Below, in pieces: positions 21,636 through 53,617 of a DNA stretch of 64,000 nucleotides (position 1 is the stretch's first letter; the number at the start of each line of letters is the position of its first letter). Where the stretch lies: NCBI GenBank assembly GCA_009731375.1, contig BJOX01000245.1, positions 614,250 through 678,249 on the forward strand, read 5' to 3'. The position numbers were made by a program, and so were the translations under genes. The notes under the pieces are model-generated. The model was not told where the DNA came from. It did not search any database and worked only from the letters and a program-made list of their open reading frames with translations. This stretch comes from Paulinella micropora (taxonomy: Eukaryota > Cercozoa > Imbricatea > Euglyphida).

Positions 21636-21960
21636 CGATCGTGATGATATACAGAAAGTCGTATTATCGATTTTTCTTGATGCCAGAAAGTGATAATTTT
21701 GTGAATAACTTTAGGGCCACCGTGTGGCAGGATGAGGAGCTGTGGTTGCATGAGTCGGTGTTTAGAGCCGTCCCGACATTTAATGAGCAGGATAGACAAA
21801 CTTGAGGTATTTGTTGCTGCCATATGTTCGCTTGAAGATCGAATACAATAGCTTTGTTATAATACAAAACCCCCAAAAATCCACTATAGCCAAGCAAAAT
21901 GACCTTATATATTATATAAGTTCTATCTGTACTTTTGATCAGAACCCAAAATGACATATA

Positions 21961-22000
21961 ATCTATCTATCTATCTATCTATCTATCCATCTATCTATCC

Positions 22001-22099
<99 letters not shown>
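21961..22099. repeat. (CTAT)n microsatellite at the 3' end of the kinase-RING gene
   Basis: Nearly pure tetranucleotide array. On the minus strand its first repeat supplies the stop codon of the gene upstream. Confidence 0.95.
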
Positions 22100-42257
<20,158 letters not shown>

Positions 42258-42275
42258 TGTAATTACGGATTTCTC

Positions 42276-43588
42276 CTAATTGGCTTTTTTAAAACTGCTA
42301 TCATTAGTTAGATTATAATTTTCTTTTTCTAAATTAACTACCTTTTCTGATAATTGTTGAACGGCCTTAATTAACGGGGCGATAAACTCGGAATAACCTA
42401 TACCATAACCGACATCGCCACTATCAACACATTTAACATCTTCTGGATTAACACTCACACCTTTCAATTCGCATTCTTTTCTTTGCTTTGGACACGGAAC
42501 GATAATTGTTTCTTTTATAAAACCACCAAAATCTAGCATATCCATTTCTGTTAGTATTTCTTCTAATTCCTGTGCTATCAAACCCGTTCTTTGTTTCTTG
42601 TTGTCATCAATCATACGATAGCAAACTGGATTTAACTTATTAATAAAATCTAAGCCTAAGCATTCCTTTATATCTTCTTTTTTTCTCCTGTCTGAATATT
42701 GAATTGGATTAGACAATACCCATAATTGTCAATCGCTTGCTTTCAAAGACATTAAAAGTCTATTAAAGCAGTATTTGAACTATTCTCCCATATGAACCCA
42801 CTCGTTGAAGAATTATTTACTCTAAATCTAATAGCATAATAAGTTAATCACCCGCCTACTCCTCCTGCTGATGCTGGTCCTCCATTTAATGAACTATTCC
42901 CCCCAGACTGAGATATATAAATCCCCCATGCTGAATCAGCAGTATCCCATACAAATATTCCTCTCGCATTCGTCAGTACTTTCGTCCCGTCTGTTTGTCC
43001 TTGAATTCCTATTTTCGCTCCATTAGTAGTTGTGGTCGTTAGCAACCCAGAAGATGTAATCCCCGCATTTGCCGTTATCAATCCTTTTGTCCATAAAGTT
43101 CCATTGGGTCAATTCAAGGACATCAACAATTGCTCTGCTGAATTCTCCCATACAAAACCCATTGTAGAATCATTAGCAACACTAAACCGAAAAACTATAC
43201 AAACTAAAATCATTTCCAGAAAACGTCAAACCATTTACTAAACTTCTAGCGTTTCCAACTCTGCCAGATGCAACATAAATCTCCCAACTTGTATTAGTCA
43301 TATCCCATAGAAATATTCCTTTTGCATTTGTTCAGTCTGTTTGTCCCTGAATTCTTATTTTCGCACCGCTAGCATTCGTTACTGACGTTAGTGTGCCAGT
43401 GTATGTAATCCCAGCATTTGCAGTTATTAATCCACTCGCGTTTGCTGTTGTTGTTGATATACACGCATTTGCAGTTATCGCTCCACTTGCTGTTATTGCA
43501 TTCGTTGTTAATAAGCCCGATGTGTCAAGTTCCAGAGCGAGAGACTAAGGAACAATAACCCCAACACTTTTCCCGCTATCATACAAAA
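42276..43588 (-). pseudogene. Viral fibre gene, 3' part with S74 chaperone domain
   Basis: Continuation of the fibre gene cut by retrotransposon 2. The first part has repeated short Thr/Asn/Ala/Gly-rich beta-type sequence (LALELDTSGLLTT, ANAGITSSG, GAKIGIQGQTDGTK, twice FxWDxxxxxWxIY). The last 146 codons (42,276-42,716) carry YSDRRKKEDIK and TGLIAQELEEIL. These are hallmarks of the Peptidase_S74 intramolecular chaperone that trimerises and then cleaves itself off tail spikes; the Ser and Lys of SDRRKK fit the catalytic pair. A stop (TAG near 43,545) and several frame changes (near 42,720 and 43,100-43,330) break it. Confidence 0.75.
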
Positions 43589-43790
43589 TGTTCTATCCCT
43601 CACGAAAGCTCAATGGAATATAACCAAACACAGTCCTCAAAAAAGAGAATGATGTCTCGTTATATTAGCTCAGTGACACAGACAAAAAGCAGCCAAAAGA
43701 CCAGGATCAAATTGGCATTTCAGACGTGTCTGGCCAGACGAAATCTATAAATAAGTTTTTTACCTGATAATTCGGGGGTTGACGTCCACA
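43589..43790 (-). repeat. 3' LTR of retrotransposon 2
   Basis: Minus strand starts TGTGGACGTC and ends GGGATAGAACA. It shares long identical stretches with 53,400-53,617, such as AATTTGATCCTGGTCTTTT. Confidence 0.88.
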
Positions 43791-43811
43791 GTACCCCCCT
43801 CCCAGTTTTTT
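43791..43811 (-). promoter_or_regulatory. Polypurine tract of retrotransposon 2
   Basis: Minus strand AAAAACTGGGAGGGGGGTAC lies directly upstream of the 3' LTR start, where plus-strand DNA synthesis is primed. Confidence 0.85.
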
Positions 43812-44602
43812 ATGGCGGAACTTCGTTTCCGACATAATACGCTTTGAATTGATTTCTTTTCTCGTTTAGAGTTATGTATGAAGATACATCAATCCACGAA
43901 TTAGCTGTTATAAAACAACAATGATACTTGCACCGGTACCAATCGTATATATACTTTAGCACATTCAGTTTCTATATTAAAATCTTTCTCTTTCTTCTGT
44001 TGATAAGATATTTGTGCAGTATGTCTAAGTATAATGTTTTATGGTTGAGTAATAATGTAATGTCGCCATTTCCATATATATGTAATAACCGGTCGTCGGT
44101 TTCCATAAATACATTTACTTTTTGTGAAGACATACCCTTGTATAAATCGGTATCATTTAATATAGTGTCAGGTGATTAAGTCTGACGACTGTATCAGAAG
44201 TTGGGTTGAGTGCGCCCTAACCTTGCGATATGCTGATACAAGTAGAGATCGATGGAATCAGGTGTAACAGTTAATGTTGTTAAAATATATCAGTTCTTGA
44301 TTAGACTGTAGAGTCTAAAATGAGATCATCATTCTGGTACTAATGCGGGTCGTATCCAGGAAACACCATCGCGCACTCAAATAGCGATCCAGTAACGGTG
44401 CTGTTTCGTGGTAGTCTCGTCTGTCTCTGCCGAAGCAAGAGAATAGAATGCATATTTTTTGTCAGCTGTGTCTTGTGAATATCTAGAAGAATGAATGCTG
44501 TAGTAGCTTTACTATCTAAGTAAGGTTGTCGGGACGATATTGGATCACTGCTATGTTCGCAATCGATCAGGTCCACAATACTTCTAGAGAAAAAAATACT
44601 TA
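43812..44602. other. Non-coding 3' region of retrotransposon 2
   Basis: About 790 bp between the end of Pol and the polypurine tract. AT-rich; no gene recognised. Confidence 0.6.
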
Positions 44603-47600
44603 CTATAGACGCCGTTTACGCGCGCGGACTCCTTTACCTGGTGGAGGACATCCAATCAAAGTTAAGTCTAAGGTAGACTGTTCGAGAACGTCCCAAATTT
44701 TGTGAGGGATTGCGCCTTGTGCCAAGTCAAAAGGAATGTCTAGCGTATGGTGTTTGTGAGGTACTGCCATGACTCTCATGAGATATAAATCTGAGAGCGT
44801 GTCATCAGCTACGTGTTGGGCCGCAGGCCTTACCAAGTAAAAAGCGTCTTTGGCCCATGAAATATGTCCAATCGCATCTCCTTCTTTCCAACTGGGGTGA
44901 ACGAGAGTGTCATTGCCCGCGCGAGGGTCTTGATCTCCGTCATCGCTCCCCTCTTGATGGACTCCTTGCGAACGTGCAGTCCTTATCGCCTTTCTCTGTC
45001 GGTCGTAGATAAGGTCATTTTGCGCTTTCCTTATTTTCGCCTCCGTGAACTTTCCTTCCGGCACGTTCGACTCCACCCTTTTGCGTGTCTGAGTCCCCGC
45101 CGCATTTTTGCGGTCGGTGGCCCGCTTGTTCTCCAGCTCAGCCTCCTCCTTCTCCGCAATTGGTGCCCTGTAGGCATCCCGTTCCGAGATATCCTCCTGA
45201 CGGATCGGTGGGACCTCTTTAAAGTCAGCCTCCATCCGTTTGAGTGCTTGATCAACTGACTCATCTTCAAGTAGGAAGGGATCATACTTAATCAGCCTTC
45301 GTACATTGAATATTTGAACTTTCCCTCTGCCCCTGATTTTATAATTCAAATGCTCCATCTGTTCCATGATCTGGTATGGTCCTTTCCAGTGGATGAACAT
45401 CTTCGAGCTGACTCCCTGAGGAACCTGAGGATGATACAGTAGTACAATATCCCCGACCTGAAATCTGACTTGATCCAGGTGTGCCTGCCTGACACCTTCA
45501 GCATCAGTCTTCCTGCGCTTTGCCTCCCTATGCGCCTGTATTATTTGCTCCTCCTCCATATTCGCCCGAAGTCTCACCCCAAACAGCTCATCCTGATCTG
45601 CCCATGAATCTTTTGGGTGCAGCAGTGAGGCCCATATACCAATTGGTATGGCGAGACGGAACCTTTTGAACCACCTAACGCTGTAGAGGGTAGGCAATTC
45701 ATAGCAAAGGCAAACGAGGATGCTGCCTCCACCCATGCATTTTGGTTCTCCTTCTTCATACAATACATCTTCAGCGCGGCCTTGAGGGGTCTATGCACCC
45801 GCTCTATCTTACCGTTCGCTCTGGGGTTATAGGCGGTGACATATTGCAATTTCATGCCGTAATATGCAGATAGCTTGTCGATGACTTCATTATTAAAGTC
45901 AGAGCTTCGATCTGAGCATATTTTTCTCACCCCAATCTGTGAGATAATCCTGTCAATCAACGCCTTGGCTGTTGTTTCTCCCGTAACGTCTTTGACTGGG
46001 ACCACCCATACATAGTTGGTTGCTCTGTCTATGGCAGTTAGAAGGTATCTGTAACCTTCCGTCGTGACAGGGAAAGGTCCTACATGATCAGTGTGTAAGA
46101 ACTCGAACATTTCTAAGTGTAAAGGAAAAGTCCAGATCTGGCCAAAATTTGCCTTCAATGGTGTTTTGGATGTCTTGCATGGGATGCATGCATTGACATG
46201 TTCATCAATATTCTCCTTCATCTTCTTCCACCAGAATCGTCTCGAAATGAACATATGTGTTATTTGTCGGCCCGGGTGCGCCAGTAGTGGGCAGTTATGA
46301 GCAGCGACAAAAATGATGTGTCTGAGTTTCTCAGGAACCCAGAGAGTCCATTTGTCTGGTTGTGATGCATAGCGCACGTGTTGGCCTTTGTACCACAAGA
46401 GACAGTCTCTCCACCCCATCTTTTTCTGTTGCTCCTTAATCTCCTTCGTCATTTTCAGCTCGTTCTGGTTCTTGTATAGCTGTATTAGCTCTTTGAACTC
46501 CGGATCGAGAGCCTGTTGCTGAGCAGTGGGTGAGGCTATGTGGATACTACCATCCTCTAGCTGCACTCCTATCCTCTCAGGGTTTTCGTCTAACTCCTCC
46601 TTGTTCTCCTGCGGGGGTTCTGCATATGCTTCTTGCTTAATCTCTTATTGTTTTATCTCCGCCTTCATATTCTCATATGCTTCATAGGACCACTCAGCAT
46701 CCTCGAGGACATGTGCTGAACAACATATCCCATGATCCGGACCTTGCGGGCTATGACGTAGACCCGATCGGTTATATCGGACCCCTCTCGCCATCTGCAT
46801 CGAATCGATATGATGCACTTCGTATATGCAGTCTGGGGATAGATCCTCCATTTCTGCTGATGATACGAGAGCTGCCACTTCTGAGTGAAACTCTAGCATG
46901 GTGAGGCTGTCAGCGACAACATTTCGCTTGCCGGGTAGATGGACCATTGTAAAATTGAAACATGACAAGAATGCATGCAATCTCGCTAGACTGCCAGTCT
47001 GTTCATGATTCATCAGCCATAGTAAATTCTGGTGATCAGTCCTTACTATAAACTGTGGTCCACCCCATAAATACTCTCTCAACCGTTTGAGGGCCCAGAC
47101 CACCGCCAGTGCCTCTCTCTGTCTCGTACAATAGTTTCGCTCCGCCGAGCTCAATTTTCTACTTATAAACATGATCTGGTGTAACTTTTTCTCCTCATCT
47201 TCCTGTTGTAAGATTGCGACGATCGCGAACTTTGATGCGTCTGTGTCGACTACTAATTGCTTCGAAAAGTCGGGCATCATCAGCACGAGTCCGCCATCCT
47301 TCGGATCTTTATAGATAAGATCTTTGAGCGTGTTGTACGCTTCTAAGGCTTCATCATCCCACTTCTCAAAATCACCGAAGTCGATCATTCTCTCCAACTT
47401 AGCCAGAGTTGCACCCCAATCAGGTATGAACTGGCTGTAATATTGCGCCATCGCAAGAAATGAGTGTAGCTCTGTGCGATTCTTCTGCCTCTGCCTGCTC
47501 ATGATCTCCTCCCTCTTCTCTTTGGATATCGAGACTCTATTGCAAGAGATTTCGTACCCCAAATATGTCACGCTTGTCTTTGCGAGTTGAAATTTCTTCA

Positions 47601-49880
47601 AATTACATTTCAGGCCAAATAGTTTGATACGCCTGAAAATATCCGTTAGATGGTCGATGTGCTCTTCCATCGTATTGGAGTACACGATAATGTCATCGAT
47701 GTAACAAAATACGTACTCTCCCGCCTTCTGTCCTCTTCTCCTCATGAAACCTCCCTCTGTCTGGTCATTATATTTGCTACTCAGCATGCTTTGCATCGCT
47801 TTCTGACAGAATCCCGGGGCCTGTTTGAGTCCCATCGGAAGTACTTTCACTGATATATCTCCATTCCTACTTCAAATGCAGTCAGCCATCTGGACTTTTC
47901 ATCCAGTGGAATTTGCCAGAAGATATTCTTCAGATCAATGAATGAGTATAGCTTGGCGTTCCTCAATACTCGCCTTCCTTCTTCAAGAGTAGGTAATGGA
48001 TTTCGTTCCTCCTCTAAAATTTTATTGAAGCGGGCATAGTTAACCGTTAAGCGCCATTTCCCTCCCGGTTTAGGCACCAGTCTCGGTTGGGAAACTATTG
48101 AAGATGTCGATCTCTCAATGAAATCCTCATCGAGTAACTGCAGTGCTTGTTCTTCTGCGATCTTTGCTTCATGTATACTCAGATTTGCCCGTCGTGGCGC
48201 CGGTGAAGGCTCAGCACCTGGTATTTTACAAATAGCAGCGGTGAAGTCTTCCGGCTTGACACCTCCCGCTTGAGGGGGGTCAAAACTCATTTTGTTTGCC
48301 TTCAATCTCTCTTTCAAAACCTCTTTCTCCTTCTCCGTACCTGCTCCTCCTGCCAATTTCTCGTCTATCGCCGCCTTAAACTCCTCCTCGGACATTCTCT
48401 TGTGATGCTTGAGGGGTGCTCTGTCCTCCTCCAAGCCCAGCTCTTCTTCTGATATATCGTCCATTCCTGTTTTTTCATATGTGGCAGTGTCTGTTTCGTC
48501 GTCCTCCGCCAGACCTACCAACATATCTATTAATCTCGCATATTGCAACGGAGCTTTTCGGGTGTAGAAACCATCGAAGCATGTGAATGCTTGAGGAATC
48601 AATTTCAACTTGTCCTGGTCTCTGAGCTTCCGCTTGTATGCACTGCTCTGCTCACGAGTCCCGAGACGACAAGCCACCACTAAGTGTTGCTTCCGTGAGG
48701 GCACCTGTATCGGATGATCAATAAGCCGGTCCCGTATCTCCTGCGCCCATATCGCCTTCTCATTGTACGGGAGTATGACTGTATATGGTTTATTATTTTC
48801 AAAAAGAGTGCGCAGGCACTTTTTCACTTCTGTCAGTGAGCGCTGCCACCTAGGCTCGTCACCCCAGAATTCGGTAATAAAGCTTTTAATATCTTCTGCC
48901 TGGATATCAGGGAGTCGTGCCCTTCTCCTCGGTATAAACTCCTGTCTGTCCTTCTCTTCCACCTTTAATGAGCAATACCCGTTGGTAATATATACATCGG
49001 CCCCTGCTCCTTCTTCAAATCTCGCCAACGATGTGCACCTTTTTCCCATGCATATAATCTCCTCTTTCCTCTTTTCAATGAGATCGTCTATCGACTTTTT
49101 ATCCCATTGTGTAGAGACTGTAGCAGTATAGGCCTCCGCCTCTCTCTTGTCTGACAGGTTTGAACCATCTTTAGATACAGCGTCCGTTGGCATATATGCC
49201 TCATATGCGTGTGTAATGGCCACCTGTTTCCCTTCCGATGCTACCCCTAGGTGTAGGGCATCGTACAAGTCAATAGCATGGAGAGAGTCGACAGTATATT
49301 CTTCTCCTGGCTCTACGCCGTATATGACTCTTTTGGCGGCGCAATCGATCACTACGTTCATTGTCGCCAGTTGGTCGTACGACAAAAGAACAGATCCGTG
49401 GTATTCGGGGACAACGTACAAGTCCACTCGATATACTCGTCCGGATTTCAATTTAAAATTTAAAGTGATGATGCCCGTTATATCCGTCCGACTACTAACT
49501 CCTTTCAAGGTGCCAGATGATTTTTTCATATTAGTTTCTAACCACGCATGGTGTTTCGTAGTAAATTTCCGGCCGACAATATTAATATTCGCCATAGTAT
49601 CATTACCAACGTTTATAAAGGTATTTAACGTTTCACAGAAAAGGTTCGTATAGCATAAAGCGTCTGGCCTGTGACTTTTTAAGGCCAATACAAGGAGCTT
49701 GTGTTCTAAAATCTGTATCCTTTTCTCGAGGTTCGCCTCCTCTTCCCTTTCCGCCGTTTTTGTAATGTCTTTTTGGGTATTGTTCACAGGCGAAGGATGA
49801 TTGTCCTTGCTTTCTCTGTTTGAGACCGTGAGGAGAGGTTGGTGTCCTCCATCCTCCTTGTCCATTGTCTGTCTCGGCAT
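44603..49880 (-). pseudogene. Protease-RT-RNase H-integrase polyprotein, three breaks
   Basis: Frame 1 (47,847-49,880): protease with VGNDTMAN at about residue 88 and LLSYDQLATMNVVID as second retropepsin motif, then a spacer and RT (VPKPGGKWRLTVNYARF, FIDLKNIFWQIPL). One base is lost at about 47,849. Frame 2 (to 46,645): RT palm (FCYIDDIIVYS), then RNase H with DTDAS, REAL, TDHQN and VADSLT. It ends at an in-frame TAA inside EIKQ*EIKQE. Frame 3 resumes after that stop: integrase zinc finger (AHNCPLLAHPG..CIPCK) and catalytic D, D, E (HTDHVGPF, SDRSSDFN, GKIERVHR). A frame change near 45,620 leads to the last frame with the GPY/F motif (IHWKGPYQI) and a charged tail. All catalytic residues except the protease Gly look intact. 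Confidence 0.88.
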
Positions 49881-50149
49881 GTGATAAGATTGATTGCCGG
49901 TTCTATTCTTACCTTCTTCGGCTGTGGCTGCGACAGGCCCGCCTGCTTTCTCTTTGCCAGCGCTTTACTCGCCTGCCTATTAGCAGCATGCACTGTTTGT
50001 TGTCGTGATGGGTGTACTGGTATTGTACTACCTTTGAGTTGGTCTGTGGCATGCTGTGGGCTCTTAGACTCACTGGTACCCTTGGTTTGGACCTGCACAA
50101 CTGTGTATCGTGCAATGCATGTTGTTCTGTTTTCTCCCTCCTTCTCTAG

Positions 50150-52771
50150 TCATTTGACTACCTCAAATCTGTTACCTGAGTCGGCATCAGTGTCGGTAGT
50201 GGTTGCGCCTGATGTCGCATAGGCCTGTGGTGCTGAGGAACTCGAGCTTGAGCTCGAGCCGTCTGCCCAGCCCCCATCTCTGTGGTACGGGCGCTCTGCG
50301 CTGCCGTATCCACCTCTACCAACCCATCTTCCTCCTCCTCTACCTTGAAATACACCTCTTCCTCCTCCTCTTCTCACAAATCCTCTTTCCATCCCGCGAG
50401 TGTATGTGCCTCGTGCGAAAGGGGCTCCTCCTCGATTGATTCCTCTCCCTCCTCCTCTTCCTCGTGTTCCACCTCTTCCTCTACTTGCGGCTTCTATGGC
50501 TGCCGTCTTCTGATCATCTCTAGCGAAAAGAGAATTGATCGCGTCAGCTAGTTCGTGGTCATGGTCCGCGACATCCTGTAATTTCCACCCCTGATCCTTG
50601 CGCAGTCGGCGCAGAACGGCGACGGTGTTGGTTTCGTCCGACCGTACGTTCTTGAGGAGTGTGTTTCGGATGCGGGTGTCCTCGACATCGTGGTTGTACG
50701 GGCATTTCTTATTTGTGTGTTTGAAGCATTGTGCCCGTGCCCACCAACGAATACAAGGTGTGTTAGCTTCACGACTGTTCTCTCTTGGTCGCTTTCCTAG
50801 AGATCGTTGCGTATGTGCGGCTTGCGGTTGAGCAGAAGCCGATGCAGAACCGATCAAGGATGCTGTCTGGCTGTCGAGCCTCTGACAAGCGGTCATTACT
50901 TCGGTCCACAACATTTTTGGGCTCACGGCCTTAGTCGTGGCCTCAAAGACGCTCATCTCCAAAAAGTTCAAGTGCTTTACCTTGTCGAAGGTTTTGCAGT
51001 CTTGCATGAGCAGTGTGAGCTTATTTTTGTTGTAGACGTGCAAAGCACTGAGGAAATATAGGAGTATGGCTTTGTGGTTATAAAAGAGAGTGTACTGGGT
51101 GCCCACATTTGTTAAGACAGATGCAAGCTGAGTGACAGACTGCAACTGCTCCGATACTAAGTCGAAAATTTCAAACCCAATGAATGTGCCCGTGCACAAG
51201 TGTTGGTATCCACTTGGCTTAAAGTATCGAATGAGAGCAGCAATGGTCAGAGTACAACTCATCTCTGCATGTTCACCTTTCCTTGCTAGCTCCTCCTCTC
51301 CTCTGTACTTCTCGTAAGTTATACAATCAAAACCAGCTCCAAGGAGGGATCGATCACAGAGATGTTCTAGGACTTCATACTCCTGCTCCACCTCACACTG
51401 GTTTTGCTGGAAGCATCTGTCCATCTCATTGAACTTAGTCATGAGGGTCTTCTCTGTGTCAGCCTCATTGGCAGTGATAGCATAGAGCTTAAGGCCCCCT
51501 CCCCCAATTTTGATTTTAGCTAGGGCTGCCTGCAGCGCCTGCTTTTTCTTCTGGGAGTCAGTCAAGTTAATTACTGTTCCTCCCCCTTGGGGTCCTCCTC
51601 CTGTGGGTCCTCCTCCTGCTTTCTTGGGAGCTGGGTTAGATGTGGTAGGTGGAGCTGTTGGCTGTGGAACCACCCGTGCTACTGCTATTGCCACAGCTAT
51701 CTTCTCCTTCTGCTCCTTCTCCTCTTTCTGTCTCGTCTCTTCTTCTTTCACCTGTCGTGCTAGATGAGTCACGAACTGTGCAAGCCCTGTGGCACTAGAG
51801 AGAAAGTGTGTTTTTTCTCTCATGGAAGACTTATCAGCTCTGTTATTATTTGGGATTGTTGTGAGAGGGCCTTTAATGAGAGTGTGATTCTTCGTGTGGG
51901 GCCATTGTTTCCATGTTGGTTTTTGCTCCTTCCCCTCAAAGATGCACTTATGGAGTTGTGTGAGGCGTTCAAGCACCTGACAAGACTGGTCAACCTCCTC
52001 GTAAATAGGATGTTGCATTGTGTTGTCTTTCAGTGTTTTGTACATTTCGTTGTAAGCCCGTGTGAATGCAGTTACAAAAGCCTCAAGGGCAAACTCAATG
52101 CCACTTTGGTTTCTACCTTCGAACTTTCTTTCTAGATTCTTGATATCAGTCGGGACACCACAGACAGACAGCCATGCTGCAGTTGTGCGTTTATTTTTCC
52201 ACTGTATGTTTGTGCGTTCATGAAATTCCGCAACGAGCACAGCAGCGTAGAGTGTTGCAGATATGTCGTATATGTCGCACAGTGTAAGAGTGTCGCCATA
52301 CTTGATATCCTGCAATGGCACTCTTTCGTGCTCAAACCTCACTTTGTTGAAGAGAGGCTTCGCAAGGCCGGGAATTTCGATCAGGAGGTTGCTTTGACCT
52401 TGTCCTGGTCTATTCCTTTTCTCGTAAGGAATGTAGATGTGTGTTTTATAATAGGTTGGGTAGTTAAGGAAGAAGGACTCTTCATCATCATATGTAGCCA
52501 ACTGTTCCCATGTATTTGGGATATTCTGGCCAACATCCTCCATCTCTCTCTCTGCCTCTGTCAATGGAGATCCTCCAGTCTGACCTGCACTCGCTTCTTG
52601 TGCATTACCCCCCCCTGTCGACTCTACATCGGCTGTATACGTATACTCCTCTCTCTCCTCTCCATCTCTATCCCCCCTCTCTTCTGAGTACTGAGTCTCC
52701 TGCTCCTCTCCTCCCTCACTAGGACCATAATCAGTTGGTGTCACACCAGCCTGCTCATTCTCGTCTTCCAT
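50150..52771 (-). CDS. Gag protein of retrotransposon 2
   Basis: 873 codons, intact. Acidic N-terminus; a helical capsid-like region follows (about 90-620) with a low-complexity Pro/Gly/Gln insert near 380-440. At about 672-694 is C-x8-C-x7-C-x3-H (CIRWWARAQC...CPYNH), close to a CCCH RNA-binding finger and unlike the CCHC knuckle of most Gag proteins. Residues about 765-845 are a dense Arg-Gly-Gly region (GRGGTRGRGGGRGINRGG and more), an RNA-binding type. It ends RFEVVK. Pol starts about 270 bp later in another frame, with at least one stop between. Confidence 0.88.
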   Translation of the reverse strand: MEDENEQAGVTPTDYGPSEGGEEQETQYSEERGDRDGEEREEYTYTADVESTGGGNAQEASAGQTGGSPLTEAEREMEDVGQNIPNTWEQLATYDDEESFFLNYPTYYKTHIYIPYEKRNRPGQGQSNLLIEIPGLAKPLFNKVRFEHERVPLQDIKYGDTLTLCDIYDISATLYAAVLVAEFHERTNIQWKNKRTTAAWLSVCGVPTDIKNLERKFEGRNQSGIEFALEAFVTAFTRAYNEMYKTLKDNTMQHPIYEEVDQSCQVLERLTQLHKCIFEGKEQKPTWKQWPHTKNHTLIKGPLTTIPNNNRADKSSMREKTHFLSSATGLAQFVTHLARQVKEEETRQKEEKEQKEKIAVAIAVARVVPQPTAPPTTSNPAPKKAGGGPTGGGPQGGGTVINLTDSQKKKQALQAALAKIKIGGGGLKLYAITANEADTEKTLMTKFNEMDRCFQQNQCEVEQEYEVLEHLCDRSLLGAGFDCITYEKYRGEEELARKGEHAEMSCTLTIAALIRYFKPSGYQHLCTGTFIGFEIFDLVSEQLQSVTQLASVLTNVGTQYTLFYNHKAILLYFLSALHVYNKNKLTLLMQDCKTFDKVKHLNFLEMSVFEATTKAVSPKMLWTEVMTACQRLDSQTASLIGSASASAQPQAAHTQRSLGKRPRENSREANTPCIRWWARAQCFKHTNKKCPYNHDVEDTRIRNTLLKNVRSDETNTVAVLRRLRKDQGWKLQDVADHDHELADAINSLFARDDQKTAAIEAASRGRGGTRGRGGGRGINRGGAPFARGTYTRGMERGFVRRGGGRGVFQGRGGGRWVGRGGYGSAERPYHRDGGWADGSSSSSSSSAPQAYATSGATTTDTDADSGNRFEVVK

Positions 52772-53399
52772 CTTATGTTATGAGAGTCACGTCTGCTTTT
52801 TTTTTTTTTTTTTTTCCTCTGTTATTCTTATCACTCTATGCAACCTTCTTCTCCTTCTTCCTTTTCTCTGTTGAAATAGTTATGGGGCGTCAGGCCCTAC
52901 ACAGAGATAACGATAGTTTGGTCAAAAGAGCTGTTTTGTAGAAGTCAGTCTGTCGTCGGACAGTGCTTCGATATTTGTCTTGCTCTTGTGTGAGAGATGT
53001 GTAATCTCCTCTGGTTTCTGCAGAGAAAATGCAAGGAAAATGGTTCAGAACAGAGAGTGGGAGTGCTTTGCTCGTTTTTCCTCTGTCTGTGTGTTTGTCT
53101 GATGTTTGTTTCGCACTTGTCCTACTTGGCTTTATGCAAGCAGCAAGAGGGAGTGGAGTAGGTGTGGTCTGGTGTCTTGTAGAAGAGCACACAGAAGCCA
53201 AATGTGCACAAGGGCTAAAGGTTATGCCAGCTTGTGACAAATTGATTGCTTGTTTGTAAGTTTTTTGTTTGAGGATGAGTAGGAGTGTTTGTTTTCGTCT
53301 GATGTCTGTGCGACAGATAAGCGAAAAATAAATTTGTGCTTATCTGATGTCTGTACGACAGATCAGAAAAGAAATCAGCCTTTAGCTATGGACTCCAAA
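52772..53399 (-). other. 5' leader of retrotransposon 2 with PBS candidate
   Basis: Minus strand: TGGAGTCCATAGC (53,385-53,397) lies two bases from the LTR end and could pair with a tRNA 3' end. Two copies of a TCTGATGTCTGT(G/A)CGACAGAT motif at about 53,297-53,363 are palindromic and may form leader hairpins. A poly-T run lies at 52,798-52,815. Confidence 0.65.
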
Positions 53400-53617
53400 T
53401 ATACTATCCCCAACGATAGCTCAATGGAAGAGTAAGTCGGTAATATAACCAAACACAGTCCTCAAAAAAGAGAATGATGTCTCGTTATATTAGCTTAGTG
53501 ACGCAAAGACAAAAAGCAGCAAAAAGACCAGGATCAAATTGGCATTTCAGACGTGTCCGGCCAGACGAAATCTATAAATAAGTTTTTTACCTGATAATTC
53601 GGGGGGTGATGTCCACA
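53400..53617 (-). repeat. 5' LTR of retrotransposon 2
   Basis: Minus strand starts TGTGGACATCACC. It contains an extra 12 bp (GAGTAAGTCGGT region) that the 3' LTR lacks. Confidence 0.88.

Larger units (their letters stand above)
43589..53617 (-). mobile_element. Ty3/gypsy LTR retrotransposon 2, complete ends
   Basis: About 10.0 kb, between two direct repeats of 202 and 218 bp. On the minus strand both LTRs begin TGTGGAC(A/G)TCA. The 5' LTR is followed after 2 bases by a PBS candidate, and the 3' LTR is preceded by a polypurine tract. The LTRs differ by an internal 12-bp indel and scattered substitutions, so the insertion is not recent. It interrupts the viral fibre gene. Flanking bases (GTTTG against TTTTG on the minus strand) suggest a short, decayed target duplication. 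Gag and Pol are separate, and Pol has three breaks, so it is non-autonomous today. Confidence 0.92.

Noticed and set aside
53400-53460. tRNA gene in the LTR (TAGCTCAATGG resembles an A box)
   Set aside because: No B box follows at the right distance and the other LTR has a changed A box.
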